From Eggerthellaceae bacterium (lineage in GTDB: Bacteria > Actinomycetota > Coriobacteriia > Coriobacteriales > Eggerthellaceae): a stretch of 52,676 nt of DNA. This document shows positions 29,894-38,633 of the stretch, in pieces. The stretch lies in NCBI GenBank assembly GCA_017434045.1, contig JAFRGA010000092.1:1-52676 (forward strand), read 5' to 3'. The notes under the pieces are model-generated. The model saw nothing but the letters and a program-made list of their open reading frames with translations. It was not told where the DNA came from and searched no databases. A program made the translations under genes and the position numbers. The stretch's first letter is position 1. Every line of letters starts with the position of its first letter.

Positions 29894-31174
29894 ATGCAAC
29901 CTATTGAGACGACAAAGCAAATGCGAGCGCGAACGATTCGCGCAGGTATTGCCCTGCTGTTTTTGGCGGCTATCATGTTTTCCGCCTTGCTATTCCACGC
30001 AGATAACGCAGTTGCCGCCCAGACGAATCTAACGGCGGGGAAAGCCACACCCAGCTCAAAGGTTTCCACAGCTTCTGCTGCCGCCAACGTAAAGGGGAAA
30101 GCCAACTCGGTGACGGTGTTCCGTTACGGATTGGTCGATCTCGAGCGCTATTACGTTGCCACCAAGAGTTACTCAGCGTATGACGTGACTGGCGACGCCA
30201 GGCCTGATGCCCTCAAGGTTTCCGTGTCCCCTCAGGGTGATACGGGCCTTTTCAGCTCGCTGGTCGTCTCGGTCAACGGGTCTTCCGCATTGACGATGCG
30301 GGCGCCAGAAGGAGGGTACGATCAGGCTACGGTAAGCGTGCTCACCTTGAGGAACGGCAAGCCGTTCCTGTTCGTCAGCACCTATGCGGTAGACGGCACG
30401 GCGAATCAGATGCTGCTGAGCTACCGTGGCGGCAGGTTCTTGAAGGTTGTTGGAAACGACCTCTTGCTTCGCGAGGGAACGTCGAATGCGTACATCAGCC
30501 ACGTGAGGCCGGTGGCCAATAGAATTGTCGTTCAATATGAATTCACGTCTACGGTGACGGGCTTCACGCGCACGAGCTTCACCTATGCTTGGAAGGCGTC
30601 ATCGGGCCTTACGCGCACGAGCAACCAGAGCATGGCGCTGCGCTTCGCCACCACCTCAGATGGAGAGTACACGAAACAGGCGCGGAAGGCAGCTGTTTCT
30701 TTCGGGGTGTTCGCGAACACGGCGTTAACCAAAAAGGTTGCCTCGGTCAAGAAGGGTTCGAGCGTTCGCCCGCTTGGCGTGTGCCTTTCAGGAAGCAGCC
30801 TTCTGTACAAGGTGCAGGTTGGCAAAAAAATCGGCTGGGTAAAATGCTGTAGCGCCAGCGCATATGCGGGAGGGAAGTTGCTCCAGGGAGTGCATGGTTG
30901 CGTGCCCCTTTCCAACAACGTGCCTGCTTACACGAAGAAGGCCCTTGGGATAGGATACCTTGGGCGTTACAGCAATCACGCCCTGTACATTGCGCGAAAC
31001 GAGGTATACGCGCGTCACGGCCTCAAATACTCTACCGCAGAGCTCAAAGCGTATTACTCGACGATGGGTTGGTATAAGCCGTCGTCAAGCAAAGTTACCC
31101 TGAGCAAGATCGAGACCAAGAACGTCTCGCTTATGCTTGCCATTGAGAGGAGCAGGAATTCCCCTTATGTATAG
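29894..31174 (+). CDS. Secreted protein with C-terminal YARHG domain
   Basis: This 426-residue protein has an N-terminal signal peptide or anchor (IRAGIALLFLAAIMFSALLF, about 16-35). A long beta-rich region follows (about 70-250) that reads like a FG-GAP-less surface domain (VTGDARPDALKVSVSPQGDT). An SH3-like stretch lies at about 270-330 (KKGSSVRPLGVCLSG, KIGWVKC). The C-terminal YARHG domain is LYIARNEVYARHGLKYSTAE...YYSTMGWYKP. YARHG domains occur in extracellular, probably peptidoglycan-associated proteins. A TAGAAT near 29882 may be its -10. The next gene begins immediately after the stop and may be co-transcribed. Confidence 0.85.
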   Translation: MQPIETTKQMRARTIRAGIALLFLAAIMFSALLFHADNAVAAQTNLTAGKATPSSKVSTASAAANVKGKANSVTVFRYGLVDLERYYVATKSYSAYDVTGDARPDALKVSVSPQGDTGLFSSLVVSVNGSSALTMRAPEGGYDQATVSVLTLRNGKPFLFVSTYAVDGTANQMLLSYRGGRFLKVVGNDLLLREGTSNAYISHVRPVANRIVVQYEFTSTVTGFTRTSFTYAWKASSGLTRTSNQSMALRFATTSDGEYTKQARKAAVSFGVFANTALTKKVASVKKGSSVRPLGVCLSGSSLLYKVQVGKKIGWVKCCSASAYAGGKLLQGVHGCVPLSNNVPAYTKKALGIGYLGRYSNHALYIARNEVYARHGLKYSTAELKAYYSTMGWYKPSSSKVTLSKIETKNVSLMLAIERSRNSPYV

Positions 31175-31184
31175 AAGGCGCTAC

Positions 31185-32459
31185 ATGTCTCTTTTTCAGG
31201 AGGAAGGCCCTAAGCGGACCTGCAGCTACAGGTGGCTGCTTGTTTTTGCGGCTGCATTTCTCGTTATGACGCTTTCCTTCGTAGCCCCTGTTCAGGCGAT
31301 TGCCGCCTCAGAGGATTTCGTTTTACTGGCCGACACCCATCTTGGGCAACCGTTCAAGCCGTCATACAAGGAAACCAGGGACGCCCTGTACTGGGCAAGC
31401 GAGTTCGACAACCTCAAGGCAGTTTGCGTTGCCGGCGATTTAACCGACCGGGGCTCCCCTGTTTCCTACAGCGAATGGGAGTACCTCTGCGACAGCATCC
31501 TCGACGGTGCGGCGCATATTCAAGCGCTCGGCGATCACGATACGGGTAAGAACGGCGCGTATCTTGAGGCAGGCCGATCGCTCACGGCGGCGCATGGGTA
31601 TAAATACTTCAAGCAGATAAACGGGGGCTCCGCCACGTCGTTCACCCAGTTTGAAACAGCAAACGTCATGACTATAGGCGGCGTGCGCGCGAGGGGTTAC
31701 CACGTCATCACGAATAGCATGCTCAAGCAGCTCAACAAACGTCTGCTTAAAACTGCGCGCCAGGGGAAAATGGCAATTGTCGTATGCCATTACCCGTACT
31801 ATGACGGTGCGCTGAACATGCGGCTCAAGCTTATGAGCATCCTGCGCTCTTATCCCAACGTCATCTACGTTTCGGGGCACAAGCATCGATATTCGACAAA
31901 AAGGCAGTGCCAGCAGGTTAAGCCCTCATGTGGGCAGACGCCGTACACCCGAAGCGGCTTTTCCGCCAAAACGCAATACGCGTTTAGAAGCATAGGCGTG
32001 GACGCATGCTCAGCGTATCGGGCGGGTAACGGCATTTCGTATGCAGATTTGCTTTCCATCAGCTCAAATGGCAGGTTGACGCTGAAGAAGTGGAATCTGA
32101 CGAAGGACCGCGTCGAGAGGAAATGGGCGTTTAGGCAGACGAAGTCGTCGGTTACGGTGAAGTCCGTGCCCACGACGGATGGCTATCCAAAAGATACCGC
32201 TGTCGAGTATCGCATCGTGTTCTCAGACGGAAAAGCCTATGGTGGAGTGAAGAGCGGAGATTCGTTCACGCTGAAAGTCGGCAAAGCGAAGAAGTTTTCG
32301 GGCATACCGGCCGGCGTGCTGGTTACCGTGAAGCAAGTGAGCACGCCCAAAGGTTGGACCACTCCGAAAGCCAAAAACGTCGAGGTGGGAAAGTCCGCCC
32401 GTATGATCAATATGAAGACGGGGCACAGTTCCTCTAAACTGCGTGCCGCCTCGCTTTAG
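31185..32459 (+). CDS. Secreted calcineurin-like metallophosphoesterase
   Basis: This 424-residue protein has a signal peptide (WLLVFAAAFLVMTLSFVAPV, ending AIAAS). The calcineurin-like phosphoesterase domain follows with its five metal motifs: LLADTHLG, GDLTDRG, GDHDTG (in place of the usual GNHD), VCHYPYYDG and SGHKHRY. The C-terminal 120 residues form a Cna-B-like beta domain (VEYRIVFSDG ... IPAGVLVTVKQVSTPKGW). It probably hydrolyses phosphoesters outside the cell. The start at 31185 has AGAAGG six bases upstream; ATG 31167, overlapping the previous gene, is an alternative. It likely forms a pair with the YARHG gene. Confidence 0.9.
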   Translation: MSLFQEEGPKRTCSYRWLLVFAAAFLVMTLSFVAPVQAIAASEDFVLLADTHLGQPFKPSYKETRDALYWASEFDNLKAVCVAGDLTDRGSPVSYSEWEYLCDSILDGAAHIQALGDHDTGKNGAYLEAGRSLTAAHGYKYFKQINGGSATSFTQFETANVMTIGGVRARGYHVITNSMLKQLNKRLLKTARQGKMAIVVCHYPYYDGALNMRLKLMSILRSYPNVIYVSGHKHRYSTKRQCQQVKPSCGQTPYTRSGFSAKTQYAFRSIGVDACSAYRAGNGISYADLLSISSNGRLTLKKWNLTKDRVERKWAFRQTKSSVTVKSVPTTDGYPKDTAVEYRIVFSDGKAYGGVKSGDSFTLKVGKAKKFSGIPAGVLVTVKQVSTPKGWTTPKAKNVEVGKSARMINMKTGHSSSKLRAASL

Positions 32460-32463
32460 GCTG

Positions 32464-32506
32464 GCAATCTGCCAGGCGCGCTTCTTGCCGCAGTTTGGCA
32501 GATTGC
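32464..32506. terminator. Hairpin after the phosphoesterase gene
   Basis: GCAATCTGCCA (32464-32474) and TGGCAGATTGC (32496-32506) form a perfect 11-bp stem followed by GAAAACG. It probably terminates the phosphoesterase transcript, though there is no T run on the plus strand. Confidence 0.55.
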
Positions 32507-32566
32507 GAAAACGCGGACGACAACCCGTTTCTGATTATCTGATCATTAGCGTGGGTCGAGGTTGAT

Positions 32567-32986
32567 TTAGATCAGCTTGCCCTTGCAGTGATCGATCATG
32601 TGCTGCAGGATCTGCGCGGTCCAGCCGCGGCATTCCTTCTTGCGGGGTATCAGCCTGTCGTCGACAAGCTCTTGATAGGTGAAAGTTGCCTGGTCGTAGC
32701 GGGTGACCTTCTTAAGCTCATCGCGGGTGAGGCAACCTTCCTCAGTGCGGTACGGGCGCAACGCGCGCTTCATGCCCGGATTGTACACAACATGGGAGCG
32801 ATTCTTGTCGTCCTTGTACACGATAAGCGCTTTTGCAACGCCAATCTGGTTGGCGGCCAGGCAGGCGGCGTCCTCGATCGACTCCATCGTGTCGAGAAGG
32901 TCCTGCGCGAGGTCGGCATCCTCGGCCGTTGCCGGCTCGCAAGGTGTGGACAGCAGTTCCTCGTCGGTTACCAGTTCGCGTATCAT
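32567..32986 (-). CDS. Peptide-deformylase-like protein lacking the catalytic Glu
   Basis: This 139-residue protein aligns over its full length with the short clostridial type of peptide deformylase: ACLAANQIGV (motif 1), TEEGCLT (motif 2, metal ligand Cys85), GWTAQILQHMIDHCKG (motif 3). The metal ligands Cys85, His129 and His133 are kept. But motif 3 reads HMIDH instead of HEIDH/HEFDH, so the catalytic Glu is Met130. Motif 1 also lacks the usual first Gly residues. It may bind metal without deformylating, or act on another substrate. No second deformylase gene is in the window. GAAGGAG before ATG 32986 sets the start. Confidence 0.85.
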   Translation of the reverse strand: MIRELVTDEELLSTPCEPATAEDADLAQDLLDTMESIEDAACLAANQIGVAKALIVYKDDKNRSHVVYNPGMKRALRPYRTEEGCLTRDELKKVTRYDQATFTYQELVDDRLIPRKKECRGWTAQILQHMIDHCKGKLI

Positions 32987-33072
32987 AATCGCTCCTTCAT
33001 CTGAATATGCGTCACGTATAGTACCACGCGTTCCGCGCTTCCCCAATGTGCAACCGCCACCAACAAAGAAAG

Positions 33073-33152
33073 GCGGGGGTCGGACAATGGGGATGACAGA
33101 AGAACCGTCCCGCTGTCATGATGCAGTGGATTGGACCCGCCCCCATCCGTCG
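33073..33152. repeat. Dispersed palindrome related to the 40-bp repeat
   Basis: GGCGGGGGTCGGA ... TTGGACCCGCCCCC form the outer stem and GGGATGACAG ... CTGTCATG the inner one, with AGAACCGTCC between. The core (ATGACAG-RAGAACCGTCCC-TGTCATG) is that of the tandem array at 1-170. It lies between the deformylase-like gene and apt. Confidence 0.8.
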
Positions 33153-33313
33153 TCTCGACCCCGCCGCGGCGTCCCCTCCGTTTCGAAATCCCCTGCGCCT
33201 TTGGCATGTCCCTTTCGGATTCTGCATTACAATGGCCGTGTAGTTGCACAGCGTGCGCGACGGGAGGGCGAGCCTGGCCGTCGCGGCTCGATCGAAAGCG
33301 CAGGGGAGCCCAC

Positions 33314-33847
33314 ATGTCCAGTTTTGATTTCGAAAGCCTGATTGAAACCATTCCCGACTACCCGAAGCCGGGGGTCGTGTTCAAGGACGCCACGCCGCTT
33401 CTCGCCGACCCGGAGGGTTTCGCGGCTGTGATTCAAGCTCTGGCCGAACCGTACCGCGATCTGGGTGTCACGAAGGTGATCGGCTCCGAAGCGCGCGGGT
33501 TCATGCTTGGCGCCCCCGTGGCCCTCGAGCTCGGCGCCGGGTTTGTGCCGGCGCGCAAGCCGGGCAAGCTGCCGCGCAAGACGGTATCGCAGGAATACGC
33601 CCTCGAGTACGGGACCGACGAGTTGCACATTCACCTCGACGCCGTGCATGCGGGCGACAAAACCCTCCTCGTGGACGACCTCATCGCCACGGGGGGCACG
33701 ATGGTCGCCCAGGTTAAGCTCATCGAGCACTTGGGGGCTGAGCTTATGGGCATCGCGTGCTTGATGGAGCTGGAATTCTTCAACCCGCGTGGCATCCTTG
33801 CCAAAGTGACTGACAAAGAGCTTCATTCACTTGTGAAGGTGAAGTAA
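33314..33847 (+). CDS. apt: Adenine phosphoribosyltransferase
   Basis: This 177-residue enzyme salvages adenine to AMP with PRPP. It shows the family opening FESLIETIPDYPKPGVVFKD, the substrate loop IGSEARGFMLGAPVA and the flexible loop RKPGKLPRKTVSQEYALEYG. The PRPP motif is LLVDDLIATGGTM. Length and motif order are standard. GGGGAG lies five bases before ATG; a longer frame upstream runs through the repeat and is not coding. Confidence 0.97.
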   Translation: MSSFDFESLIETIPDYPKPGVVFKDATPLLADPEGFAAVIQALAEPYRDLGVTKVIGSEARGFMLGAPVALELGAGFVPARKPGKLPRKTVSQEYALEYGTDELHIHLDAVHAGDKTLLVDDLIATGGTMVAQVKLIEHLGAELMGIACLMELEFFNPRGILAKVTDKELHSLVKVK

Positions 33848-33883
33848 CCCCCAAGCAGCCAATAAAGTGCGTCAACGGAGCCG

Positions 33884-33914
33884 TTTACTGAAAAATCGGC
33901 AAACGATGGATAAT
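33884..33914 (+). promoter_or_regulatory. Possible promoter of the decarboxylase operon
   Basis: TTTACT (33884-33889) and GATAAT (33909-33914) are 19 bases apart in the gap before oadA. The spacing is long, so this is only a candidate. Confidence 0.35.
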
Positions 33915-34005
33915 GTTACGCAATCCGTGGAGGATTAGTGGCATTATTACTATTTGGCGTTTGCACAAACGTTTAGAAGTCAGTGCTATTTTGCGGAGGA
34001 ACTCG

Positions 34006-35400
34006 ATGAGCAATCGAACTATCGGCTTGACCGAAACCATTTTGCGTGACGCAAGCCAAAGCCTTATCGCCACGCGCCTGTCGTTCGACAAGATGGAGCC
34101 GATCTTGAGCGAGCTTGACAAGGCGGGCTATTATTCCATCGAATGCTGGGGCGGTGCCACGTTTGACGTGTGCCTGCGCTTCCTGGACGAAGATCCTTGG
34201 GAACGCTTGCGCAAGTTCAAGGCGGCCATGCCCAACACCAAGCTTCAGATGCTGTTCCGTGGCCAGAACATCTTGGGGTACAAGCATTATCCCGACGATA
34301 TCGTCCGCCGCTTCGTGCGCGCGTCGGTGCGCAACGGAATTGACATCATCCGCTTCTTCGACGCCCTCAACGACTCCGAGAACCTCAAGGTTGCCGTCGA
34401 GACCGCCGTCGAGGAAGGCGCCATGGCTTCCGGCGCCATCTCGTACACCACAAGCCCGGTTCACACGCTCGATGCGTATGTGAAGCTGGCCAAGGAGCTT
34501 CAGGCCATGGGCGTGTCGACCATCTGCATCAAGGACATGGCCGGAATCCTGACGCCCGCCAATGCCTACAACCTGGTGGCTGCCATCAAGGACGCCGTCG
34601 ACCTTCCGTTGATAGTGCACACGCACTGCACGACGGGAATGGCCTACCTCACCTACCTGAAGGCAGTCGAGGCCGGCGCCGACGTCATCGACACCGCGAT
34701 CTCGCCGTTCTCGGGCGGCACGTCCCAGCCCGCGACCGAGACGATGTGCGTTGCCCTGAAGGAGCTCGGCTATAACGTTGACGTCGACGAGAAGCTCCTG
34801 TACAAGATTGCCGACTACTTCAAGCCGATCCGCGCCGAGTACATCGAGGACGGCACCCTGAACCCCATTTCGCTGGCAACCGACGCTCAGGGTCTCGACC
34901 ATCAGATCCCCGGCGGCATGCTTTCCAACCTGCTTTCGCAGCTCACGATGCTCGGCGCCATCGACAAGTACGAGGAAGCCCTGAAGGAAACCCCGCGCGT
35001 GCGCGCCGACCTCGGGTATCCGCCGCTGGTCACGCCGACGTCTCAGCTCGTCGGCACCCAGGCCGTGCAAAACGTGCTCGCAGGCGAGCGCTACAAGAAC
35101 GTCGGCCAGGAAATCCGCGCGTACTGCCGCGGCGAGTACGGCAGGACCCCTGCTCCGATCGACCCCGAAATTCGTGCGAAGATCCTGGGAACCGACGTTC
35201 CCGTCGAGGGCCGCTTCGCTGCCACGCTTCCGACCGACACGTTCGAGAAGGCCGAAGCCGAGCTTGGCGATATGGCGAAAAGCGAAGAGGACGTCCTGTC
35301 CTACATCGCATTCCCGCCTGTGGCCGAGGCGTTCTTCAAGGCCCGCAAGGAGCGCGAGGAACAGAAGGTCGCCTATAGCATCACGAAGGTGGAAGAATGA
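34006..35400 (+). CDS. oadA: Oxaloacetate decarboxylase-type carboxyltransferase subunit
   Basis: This 464-residue carboxyltransferase subunit moves the carboxyl group of a 2-oxo acid, most likely oxaloacetate, to biotin. It has RDASQSLIATRL (metal Asp15), an FFDALND segment, the carbamylated-lysine block CIKDMAGILTP (Lys176) and the metal histidines HTHCTTGMA (His205, His207). Unlike the Klebsiella alpha subunit it carries no biotin domain; that is a separate gene downstream. GGAGGAACTCG sets the start, so the 31-codon upstream extension is dropped. Its stop overlaps the next start by four bases. With its neighbours it forms a membrane complex that couples decarboxylation to sodium export. 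Confidence 0.9.
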   Translation: MSNRTIGLTETILRDASQSLIATRLSFDKMEPILSELDKAGYYSIECWGGATFDVCLRFLDEDPWERLRKFKAAMPNTKLQMLFRGQNILGYKHYPDDIVRRFVRASVRNGIDIIRFFDALNDSENLKVAVETAVEEGAMASGAISYTTSPVHTLDAYVKLAKELQAMGVSTICIKDMAGILTPANAYNLVAAIKDAVDLPLIVHTHCTTGMAYLTYLKAVEAGADVIDTAISPFSGGTSQPATETMCVALKELGYNVDVDEKLLYKIADYFKPIRAEYIEDGTLNPISLATDAQGLDHQIPGGMLSNLLSQLTMLGAIDKYEEALKETPRVRADLGYPPLVTPTSQLVGTQAVQNVLAGERYKNVGQEIRAYCRGEYGRTPAPIDPEIRAKILGTDVPVEGRFAATLPTDTFEKAEAELGDMAKSEEDVLSYIAFPPVAEAFFKARKEREEQKVAYSITKVEE

Positions 35401-35750
35401 GTGTTGCCGAATACCTAATCAATTCCCTTTTGGGCATTTGCGTGGTGTTTTTCGCTCTCGTCCTGCTGATCATAATCATCATGATCATGACGAAGCTCAA
35501 AATCACCGACGAGCCCAGGAGGAAGAAATCCGCCGCACCAGCGGCCGCAGCCGCCTCGGCGGCATCTGCGCCTGCCGCTGAAGCTGTCGAGCGCCCCTTG
35601 GCGCCGGGAACTGCCGGCGATTTGAAGTTGTACAACACGGATCCGCGAGAAGCGGCCATGGTCATGGCCATCGTGGCCGATGAGCTGCAAAAGCCTCTCA
35701 ACGAGCTGCGTTTCATCTCCATCCGCGACATCACGCCCGAAGAAGATTAG
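35397..35750 (+). CDS. Small membrane subunit of the decarboxylase (OadG/MmdD-like)
   Basis: This 117-residue protein has one membrane helix (about 10-31, rich in Ile and Leu) and an Ala/Pro linker. Its C-terminal motif, DPREAAMVMAIVADELQKPL followed by NELRFISIRDI, is characteristic of the gamma/delta subunits that hold the carboxyltransferase to the membrane beta subunit. It overlaps oadA by four bases (ATGA). Confidence 0.8.
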   Translation: MSVAEYLINSLLGICVVFFALVLLIIIIMIMTKLKITDEPRRKKSAAPAAAAASAASAPAAEAVERPLAPGTAGDLKLYNTDPREAAMVMAIVADELQKPLNELRFISIRDITPEED

Positions 35751-35765
35751 GAGGGGCGAGGGATT

Positions 35766-36164
35766 ATGAAATACGTTGTTACACTCAAGGACAGGACGTA
35801 CGAGGTTGAGGTTGAAGAAGGCCAGGCCATGATCCTCGACGAGTACGAGGTCAAGGCGCCAGCCGCCGCTGCCGCACCTGCCGCCGCCGCGCCTGTTGCG
35901 GTTGCCGCGGCCGCTCCGGCTCCTGCCGCTGCCCCGGCCGCAGCCACTGCCGAGGGCACGCCTGTCACCGCGCCTCTGCCTGGCAGCGTCCTCTCCGTCA
36001 AGGTGAGCCAGGGCGCCGCCGTCAAGGAAGGCGACGTGTTGTTGATCATCGAGGCCATGAAGATGGAAAACGAAGTCGCCGCTCCGTGCGATGGCGTCGT
36101 GAAGCAAATCGTCGTCTCGCAAGGCCAGATGGTATCCACGGGCGACACGCTCATTGTTATTTAA
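35766..36164 (+). CDS. Biotin carboxyl carrier protein of the decarboxylase
   Basis: This 132-residue protein has a short N-terminal beta segment ([20 protein letters not shown]), a 40-residue Ala/Pro linker (about 30-62) and a biotinyl domain with EAMKMENEV. Lys99 is the biotinylation site. The flexible linker lets the biotin swing between the carboxyltransferase and the membrane decarboxylase. AGGAGGGG precedes the ATG. The biotin ligase that would modify it is not in the window. Confidence 0.95.
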   Translation: MKYVVTLKDRTYEVEVEEGQAMILDEYEVKAPAAAAAPAAAAPVAVAAAAPAPAAAPAAATAEGTPVTAPLPGSVLSVKVSQGAAVKEGDVLLIIEAMKMENEVAAPCDGVVKQIVVSQGQMVSTGDTLIVI

Positions 36165-36173
36165 GGGTAGCTC

Positions 36174-37364
36174 ATGGAAAACGCACTAAGTATTCTCACA
36201 CGATTGTGGGAGACCTCCGGGTTCTTCCTGATGGTCTCGGACTGGCGACAGCTCATCATGATCGTCATCGCCTTGTTCCTGCTGTACCTCGGGCTTGTGA
36301 AGAAATTCGAGCCGCTGCTGCTCATCGGCATTGCCTTCGGCATGCTGCTGGTGAACCTGCCTGGCTCCAACATGTATCACCCAGAGCTCTGGGACGGCTA
36401 CATCCAAGGGTCGGTGACCATCACCGACATCTTCCACGAAGGCGGGTTATTGGACATCTTGTACATAGGCGTCAAATCGGGCTTGTACCCGTCGCTCATC
36501 TTCATGGGCGTCGGTGCCATGACCGACTTCGGCCCGCTGATCGCCAACCCGAAGAGCCTGCTGCTTGGCGCGGCTGCCCAGCTGGGCATTTTCGCCGCGT
36601 TCCTCATGGCCGGCCTCATCTTCCAGTTTGACTCCAACGTCGCCGCATCCATCGGCATCATCGGCGGCGCCGACGGCCCGACGGCCATCTGGTTGACGTC
36701 CAAGCTCGCTCCCGAGTACCTGGCGCCCATCGCCATTGCCGCGTATTCGTACATGGCCCTCATCCCGCTGATCCAGCCCCCGGTCATGCGCCTGCTCACC
36801 ACCGAGGAAGAGCGCAAGATCAAGATGGACCAGCTGCGACCGGTTTCCAAGAAGGAGAAGATCATCTTCCCCATCGTGGTTACCGTGTTCGTGGTCCTGT
36901 TGCTCCCCAGTGTGGCTCCGCTGCTCGGCTGCCTCAGGCTCGGCAACCTGTTCAAGGAATCTGGCCTGACGGACCGTCTGTCCGACACCGCCCAGAACGC
37001 CCTCATGAACATCGTGACCATCTTCCTGTCCATCTCGGTCGGCGGAACGGCCCTGTACTACCGCTTCCTGACCCCCGAGACCCTCTTCATCATCATCCTG
37101 GGCCTCATCGCCTTCGAGTTCGCCACCATGGGCGGCCTGCTCCTCGGCAAGCTCATGTGCAAGATCACGGGCGGTAAGATCAACCCGCTCATCGGCTCGG
37201 CCGGCGTATCGGCCGTTCCCATGGCCGCGCGTGTCGCCCAGAAGGAAGGCCAGCGGGCGAACCCCAGCAACTTCCTGCTCATGCACGCTATGGGTCCCAA
37301 CGTCGCAGGCGTCATCGGCTCCGCTGTTGCAGCCGGTTTCCTGCTGGCAGTATTTGGCGGTTAA
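36174..37364 (+). CDS. oadB: Sodium-pumping decarboxylase beta subunit
   Basis: This 396-residue membrane protein with roughly nine to eleven helices decarboxylates carboxybiotin and exports Na+. Diagnostic blocks are [30 protein letters not shown] (Asp167, the Na+ and proton site), [20 protein letters not shown] and the C-terminal [20 protein letters not shown] followed by [18 protein letters not shown]. All are intact. It is the last gene of the operon, nine bases after the biotin carrier. The transcript probably ends at the terminator at 37741-37767, after passing through a repeat. Confidence 0.95.
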   Translation: MENALSILTRLWETSGFFLMVSDWRQLIMIVIALFLLYLGLVKKFEPLLLIGIAFGMLLVNLPGSNMYHPELWDGYIQGSVTITDIFHEGGLLDILYIGVKSGLYPSLIFMGVGAMTDFGPLIANPKSLLLGAAAQLGIFAAFLMAGLIFQFDSNVAASIGIIGGADGPTAIWLTSKLAPEYLAPIAIAAYSYMALIPLIQPPVMRLLTTEEERKIKMDQLRPVSKKEKIIFPIVVTVFVVLLLPSVAPLLGCLRLGNLFKESGLTDRLSDTAQNALMNIVTIFLSISVGGTALYYRFLTPETLFIIILGLIAFEFATMGGLLLGKLMCKITGGKINPLIGSAGVSAVPMAARVAQKEGQRANPSNFLLMHAMGPNVAGVIGSAVAAGFLLAVFGG

Positions 37365-37367
37365 TGG

Positions 37368-37740
37368 GTTTCGCCGTTCTTCCGAACGGCGAAACAGCTT
37401 GACGCTGCGCGGCCCCGAGGCGCCCAGCCTTGGCTTTCAAGCCTGCGCTTGCGTACGCAAGGTACGCGGTGCTTGCCTTTCAAGCCAATGCCGGGCACCT
37501 CGGGGCCGCTCGCTCCGTTGACTGGACGGAGGTTCTCTTCGGGTTGGCGGCAAGCGGAACTACTATACGCTGCGCGGCCCTGGGGTACACCATTTTCGCG
37601 CTCCAAGCCCGGCTCACGGCCCAAAGGTCGCGTCGCCGGGCTTTCCCGCGAATCTGAACGCCCCAGGGCTTCTCGCTTCTTTGACTGGCCGACCAGGTTT
37701 TCTTAATTGGCGGCAAGCGGAACTGCTATACGCTGCGAAG
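37368..37740. repeat. Cruciform repeat family at the end of the oad operon
   Basis: A perfect hairpin (GTTTCGCCGTTC 37368-37379 with GAACGGCGAAAC 37384-37395) is followed by two large nested dyads and a third partial one. The first has an outer stem GCGGCCCCGAGG/CCTCGGGGCCGC and an inner CTTGCGTACGCAAG. The second begins TTGGCGGCAAGCGGAAC TACTATACGCTGCGCGGCC and has stem GCCCTGGGG/CCCCAGGGC. The third starts TTGGCGGCAAGCGGAAC near 37708. The same family lies after the polyprenyl synthase (40928-41384). Apparent frames here are not genes. Confidence 0.85.
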
Positions 37741-37767
37741 CCCTGAAGCAACTGCTTCAGGGTTTTT
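37741..37767 (+). terminator. Rho-independent terminator of the oad operon
   Basis: CCCTGAAGCA, loop AC, TGCTTCAGGG and TTTTT form a textbook terminator, fused to the truncated third copy of the preceding repeat. Confidence 0.9.
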
Positions 37768-37795
37768 GCTATCGATGAGTCTTCGCGGCTCCAAC

Positions 37796-38214
37796 CTACC
37801 CTTGGAAAGGGTTTCACGCCACAGATCTACCCTTGGACAGGGGCTCATGACAAAGATCTACCTTCGGAACGGCTTTCGCGGCACCGGCCCACCCTTGGAA
37901 CGGCGTTCGTGACACCGACTTACCCTTGGAGGGCCTTTTGCGCCACAGATCTACCCTTGGACAGGGGTTCATGACGCCTCGTGGCACGAAGGGCTTTCCA
38001 AGGGTAGTTTTTCGGAGAAAGCCGGAAATACGCAGGCTTCTGAACAGGTTATATAAAACAACGTATTCTGAGAGGCGCGTTCGTGACACCAAAATCTACC
38101 CTCGCAGGGCCTCCCGTGCCAGGGACCGCCGCGAAACCCCTTCGAAGGGTAGATGCGTGCCACGAAGGGCCTTTCAAGGGTAGATCGATGGCATGAAGGG
38201 CCTTCAGAGGATAG
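37796..38214. repeat. CTACCCTTGG repeats with exact 31-bp period
   Basis: Six forward units start at 37796, 37827, 37858, 37889, 37920 and 37951, always 31 bases apart although their sequences differ (core CTACCCTTGGA). An inverted core CCAAGGGTAG ends at 38007. A second group has one forward core (38096) and three inverted ones starting at 38143, 38174 and 38205, again 31 apart. The distance from the last forward to the first inverted core is 47 in both groups, giving 57-base hairpins. The region is non-coding. Constant spacing with diverged sequence is the notable property. Confidence 0.9.
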
Positions 38215-38397
38215 GCTATCGACGTCGAAGTTTCCAAAAGCGGAATTGTCATGCGCCTTCCCACCCCGCCCGCGTGCGCAGCTTAGCGGGGTTGCGCTGC
38301 GCGGGCGGGCGTGGAAAGTCGCCGAAACGGACCTGGGAGTATTCGCTGACGAAGGGTGATGATCGACTATGCGGGCCCACCTTATGTTGCCGCTCCG

Positions 38398-38629
38398 GAA
38401 TCCTCCTCGACCTCCGTTCGCCTTCCGCATATGCGACACAGAAGCCTCGTTGTTCCCACTTCGCGTCATGGCTTCGATTCGAAGACCCTGAGGCCCGTTT
38501 ACCTCCCGCGTCTGCGGTGCCGATTTCTCATCATGGTTCCGATTCGGGCCCAGCACGGTGCCGGCTATTCGTCATGGCTTCGATTCGAAGACCCTGAGGC
38601 CCGGTTAACCTCCCGCGTCTGCGGTGCCG
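38398..38629. repeat. Direct repeat of about 59 bp with related fragments
   Basis: CGTCATGGCTTCGATTCGAA...TGCGGTGCCG occurs at 38464-38522 and again at 38570-38629, 106 bases apart, with one inserted base and one substitution. A partial copy lies at about 38529-38550. The words TGCGGTGCCG and ATCCTCC are shared with the 42-bp family at 39173-39763, so this is probably a diverged branch of that family. Confidence 0.75.
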
Positions 38630-38633
38630 CGCC

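Noticed and set aside
35415..36122. 235-codon minus-strand frame across the biotin carrier gene
   Set aside because: Gly/Arg-rich antisense of the Ala/Pro linkers; the plus strand has the EAMKMEN biotin site.
37796..38214. Possible CRISPR array (regular 31-bp units)
   Set aside because: There is no constant repeat alternating with unique spacers; the whole 31-base unit drifts, orientation reverses part-way, and no cas gene is near.
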